From NCBI GenBank assembly GCA_030830185.1, contig JAURNN010000015.1, positions 1-5,830 on the forward strand: a DNA stretch of 5,830 nt. Reading direction: 5' to 3'. Each line of letters starts with the position of its first letter. The first letter of the stretch is position 1. Shown here one piece after another: positions 4,888 through 5,830 of the stretch. The DNA is from Bacillota bacterium (GTDB lineage Bacteria; Bacillota_I; Bacilli_A; Acholeplasmatales; Acholeplasmataceae). Below the pieces are notes generated by a model. The model was not told where the DNA came from. It made no database searches and was given only the letters and a program-made list of their open reading frames with translations. The position numbers and the translations under genes are program-made.

Positions 4888-5830
4888 ATGGAATTCAATG
4901 TTTTTACAATGAAGCATTTCATCAAACAAAGAAAACATTTGATGGAATCAAAGTATCAGTCTTTTGGAGCTGCAATCAAAAGAAAAAGAATTGAACGCAA
5001 CATGACACTTGAAGAAAGTGCAGAAGATATTTGCAGCATCTCCTATTTATCAAAAATTGAAAATAGTTTATTAGAACCCTCTCCTAAATATTTTCACTTA
5101 CTTAAAGAAAGATTCGATCTCAATGAAGAATTAACAGTGATCGATACATTCAATGACCATGTCAATACATGCTTAAATTATTTAATATATAAAGAAGAAA
5201 AAGATTTAAAACTCATACAATCTTTTAAAACATATCCTGATCATATGGGTTTATGGCATGAGTTATTCACACATGTCTTTATCTTTGAAATCAAAGGGTT
5301 TGAATTACAATCATTATTTACGTTTTTTGATTTATATGATGATGTTGCATTTTTTATTGTATTGTATGCGTATGCAATCAATGCAATCAAACATGGGTAT
5401 TATCAAGAAGCATATGATATGATTGTACCAACATTACAATCACTTATTCACAATGATTTACAACTCATTCTACTTCATGAATTATTTGTAGAAATTGGGG
5501 TTCACACCCATAAAGATTACTTAATTATGCATCATAGTGAAAAAGTATTTGAACTCGCATTAACTTTAGGAATTTATGATAAAATTAAAAAGGTTAAAAA
5601 CTACGTAGACAGACGCCAACAAATGACATCACTTGATTTTGAATTAAAACCACTTGATGTAGTTTCAAAGCAGTATGTCAGTTATTATTTTCAATCATAT
5701 CGTTTAGAACAGTTTGAAAAAACAAAAGATATTATTTCAGTCATCCTTGCGTATTTGAAGAAAGATGATGCATTTCAATCATTACAAACATCATTTTTCA
5801 ATCAAAGTCATATTGTCATTCAATATTTTA
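4888..5830 (+). CDS. XRE-family HTH regulator with helical C-terminal region (3' partial)
   Basis: This frame stays open to the window end and gives 314 residues of an unfinished protein. After a basic leader (1-24), residues 26-76 form an XRE/Cro-type helix-turn-helix: FGAAIKRKRIERNMTLEESA, then ICSISYLSKIENSLLEPSPKYF, where SYLSKIEN is the recognition helix and its flank. The rest, from about 80, is rich in Leu, Ile, Phe and Tyr, with amphipathic stretches such as HGYYQEAYDMIVPTLQSLI. It resembles TPR-like helical repeats and has no obvious membrane segment. An N-terminal XRE domain followed by helical repeats is the plan of the Rgg/PlcR (RNPP) peptide-sensing regulators, but membership is inferred and no specific target is visible. 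The gene has its own probable promoter and ribosome binding site, separate from the nth operon. DNA binding is well supported; ligand and regulon are unknown. Confidence 0.85.
   Translation, partial: MEFNVFTMKHFIKQRKHLMESKYQSFGAAIKRKRIERNMTLEESAEDICSISYLSKIENSLLEPSPKYFHLLKERFDLNEELTVIDTFNDHVNTCLNYLIYKEEKDLKLIQSFKTYPDHMGLWHELFTHVFIFEIKGFELQSLFTFFDLYDDVAFFIVLYAYAINAIKHGYYQEAYDMIVPTLQSLIHNDLQLILLHELFVEIGVHTHKDYLIMHHSEKVFELALTLGIYDKIKKVKNYVDRRQQMTSLDFELKPLDVVSKQYVSYYFQSYRLEQFEKTKDIISVILAYLKKDDAFQSLQTSFFNQSHIVIQYF

Noticed and set aside
1..5830. CRISPR array, tRNA or rRNA gene, insertion sequence or prophage module
   Set aside because: No spaced repeat array, cloverleaf-like segment, transposase motif or terminal inverted repeat was seen; coding sequence fills the window except for the 44- and 86-base gaps.

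Overview
The window is AT-rich, gene-dense bacterial DNA with every supported gene on the + strand. It looks like a Mollicutes-type Firmicute, most likely of the Acholeplasma/Izemoplasma side. Three things point there: the low GC and A/T-ending codons, Bacillus-like gene families and Shine-Dalgarno sites, and compact overlapping genes. TGA is a genuine stop (four of the five complete gene ends use it) and the two tryptophans seen are both TGG. This argues against the Mycoplasma/Spiroplasma code, in which TGA encodes Trp. The genus is an inference.

Layout: (1) positions 2-1858, the RecG branch-migration helicase, missing only its extreme N-terminus at the window edge; (2) a 44-base gap holding an extended -10 promoter and a strong ribosome binding site; (3) 1903-2919 plsX, phosphate acyltransferase; (4) 2903-3577 rnc, ribonuclease III; (5) 3555-4172 a DnaD-like replication initiation protein; (6) 4169-4801 nth, endonuclease III; (7) an 86-base AT-rich gap with a small inverted repeat, a probable promoter and a good ribosome binding site; (8) 4888 to the window end, an XRE-type helix-turn-helix regulator with a long helical C-terminal region, cut by the window edge.

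plsX-rnc-dnaD-nth overlap end to start (17, 23 and 4 bases), so they are almost certainly co-transcribed and translationally coupled. Co-transcription with recG is possible, because no terminator lies between recG and plsX. The block combines two neighbourhoods known from Bacillus-type genomes: recG-(fapR)-plsX-(fabD-fabG-acpP)-rnc, here stripped of its fatty-acid synthesis genes, and dnaD-nth. The functions are housekeeping: fork rescue and recombination, the first step of phosphatidic acid synthesis, double-stranded RNA processing, replication initiation and base-excision repair. The terminal regulator is a separate unit and the only accessory-looking gene.

I found no convincing undescribed system. 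The best leads are the regulator at the right end, unusual motif variants in PlsX, DnaD and RecG, and strong tryptophan depletion across the window.
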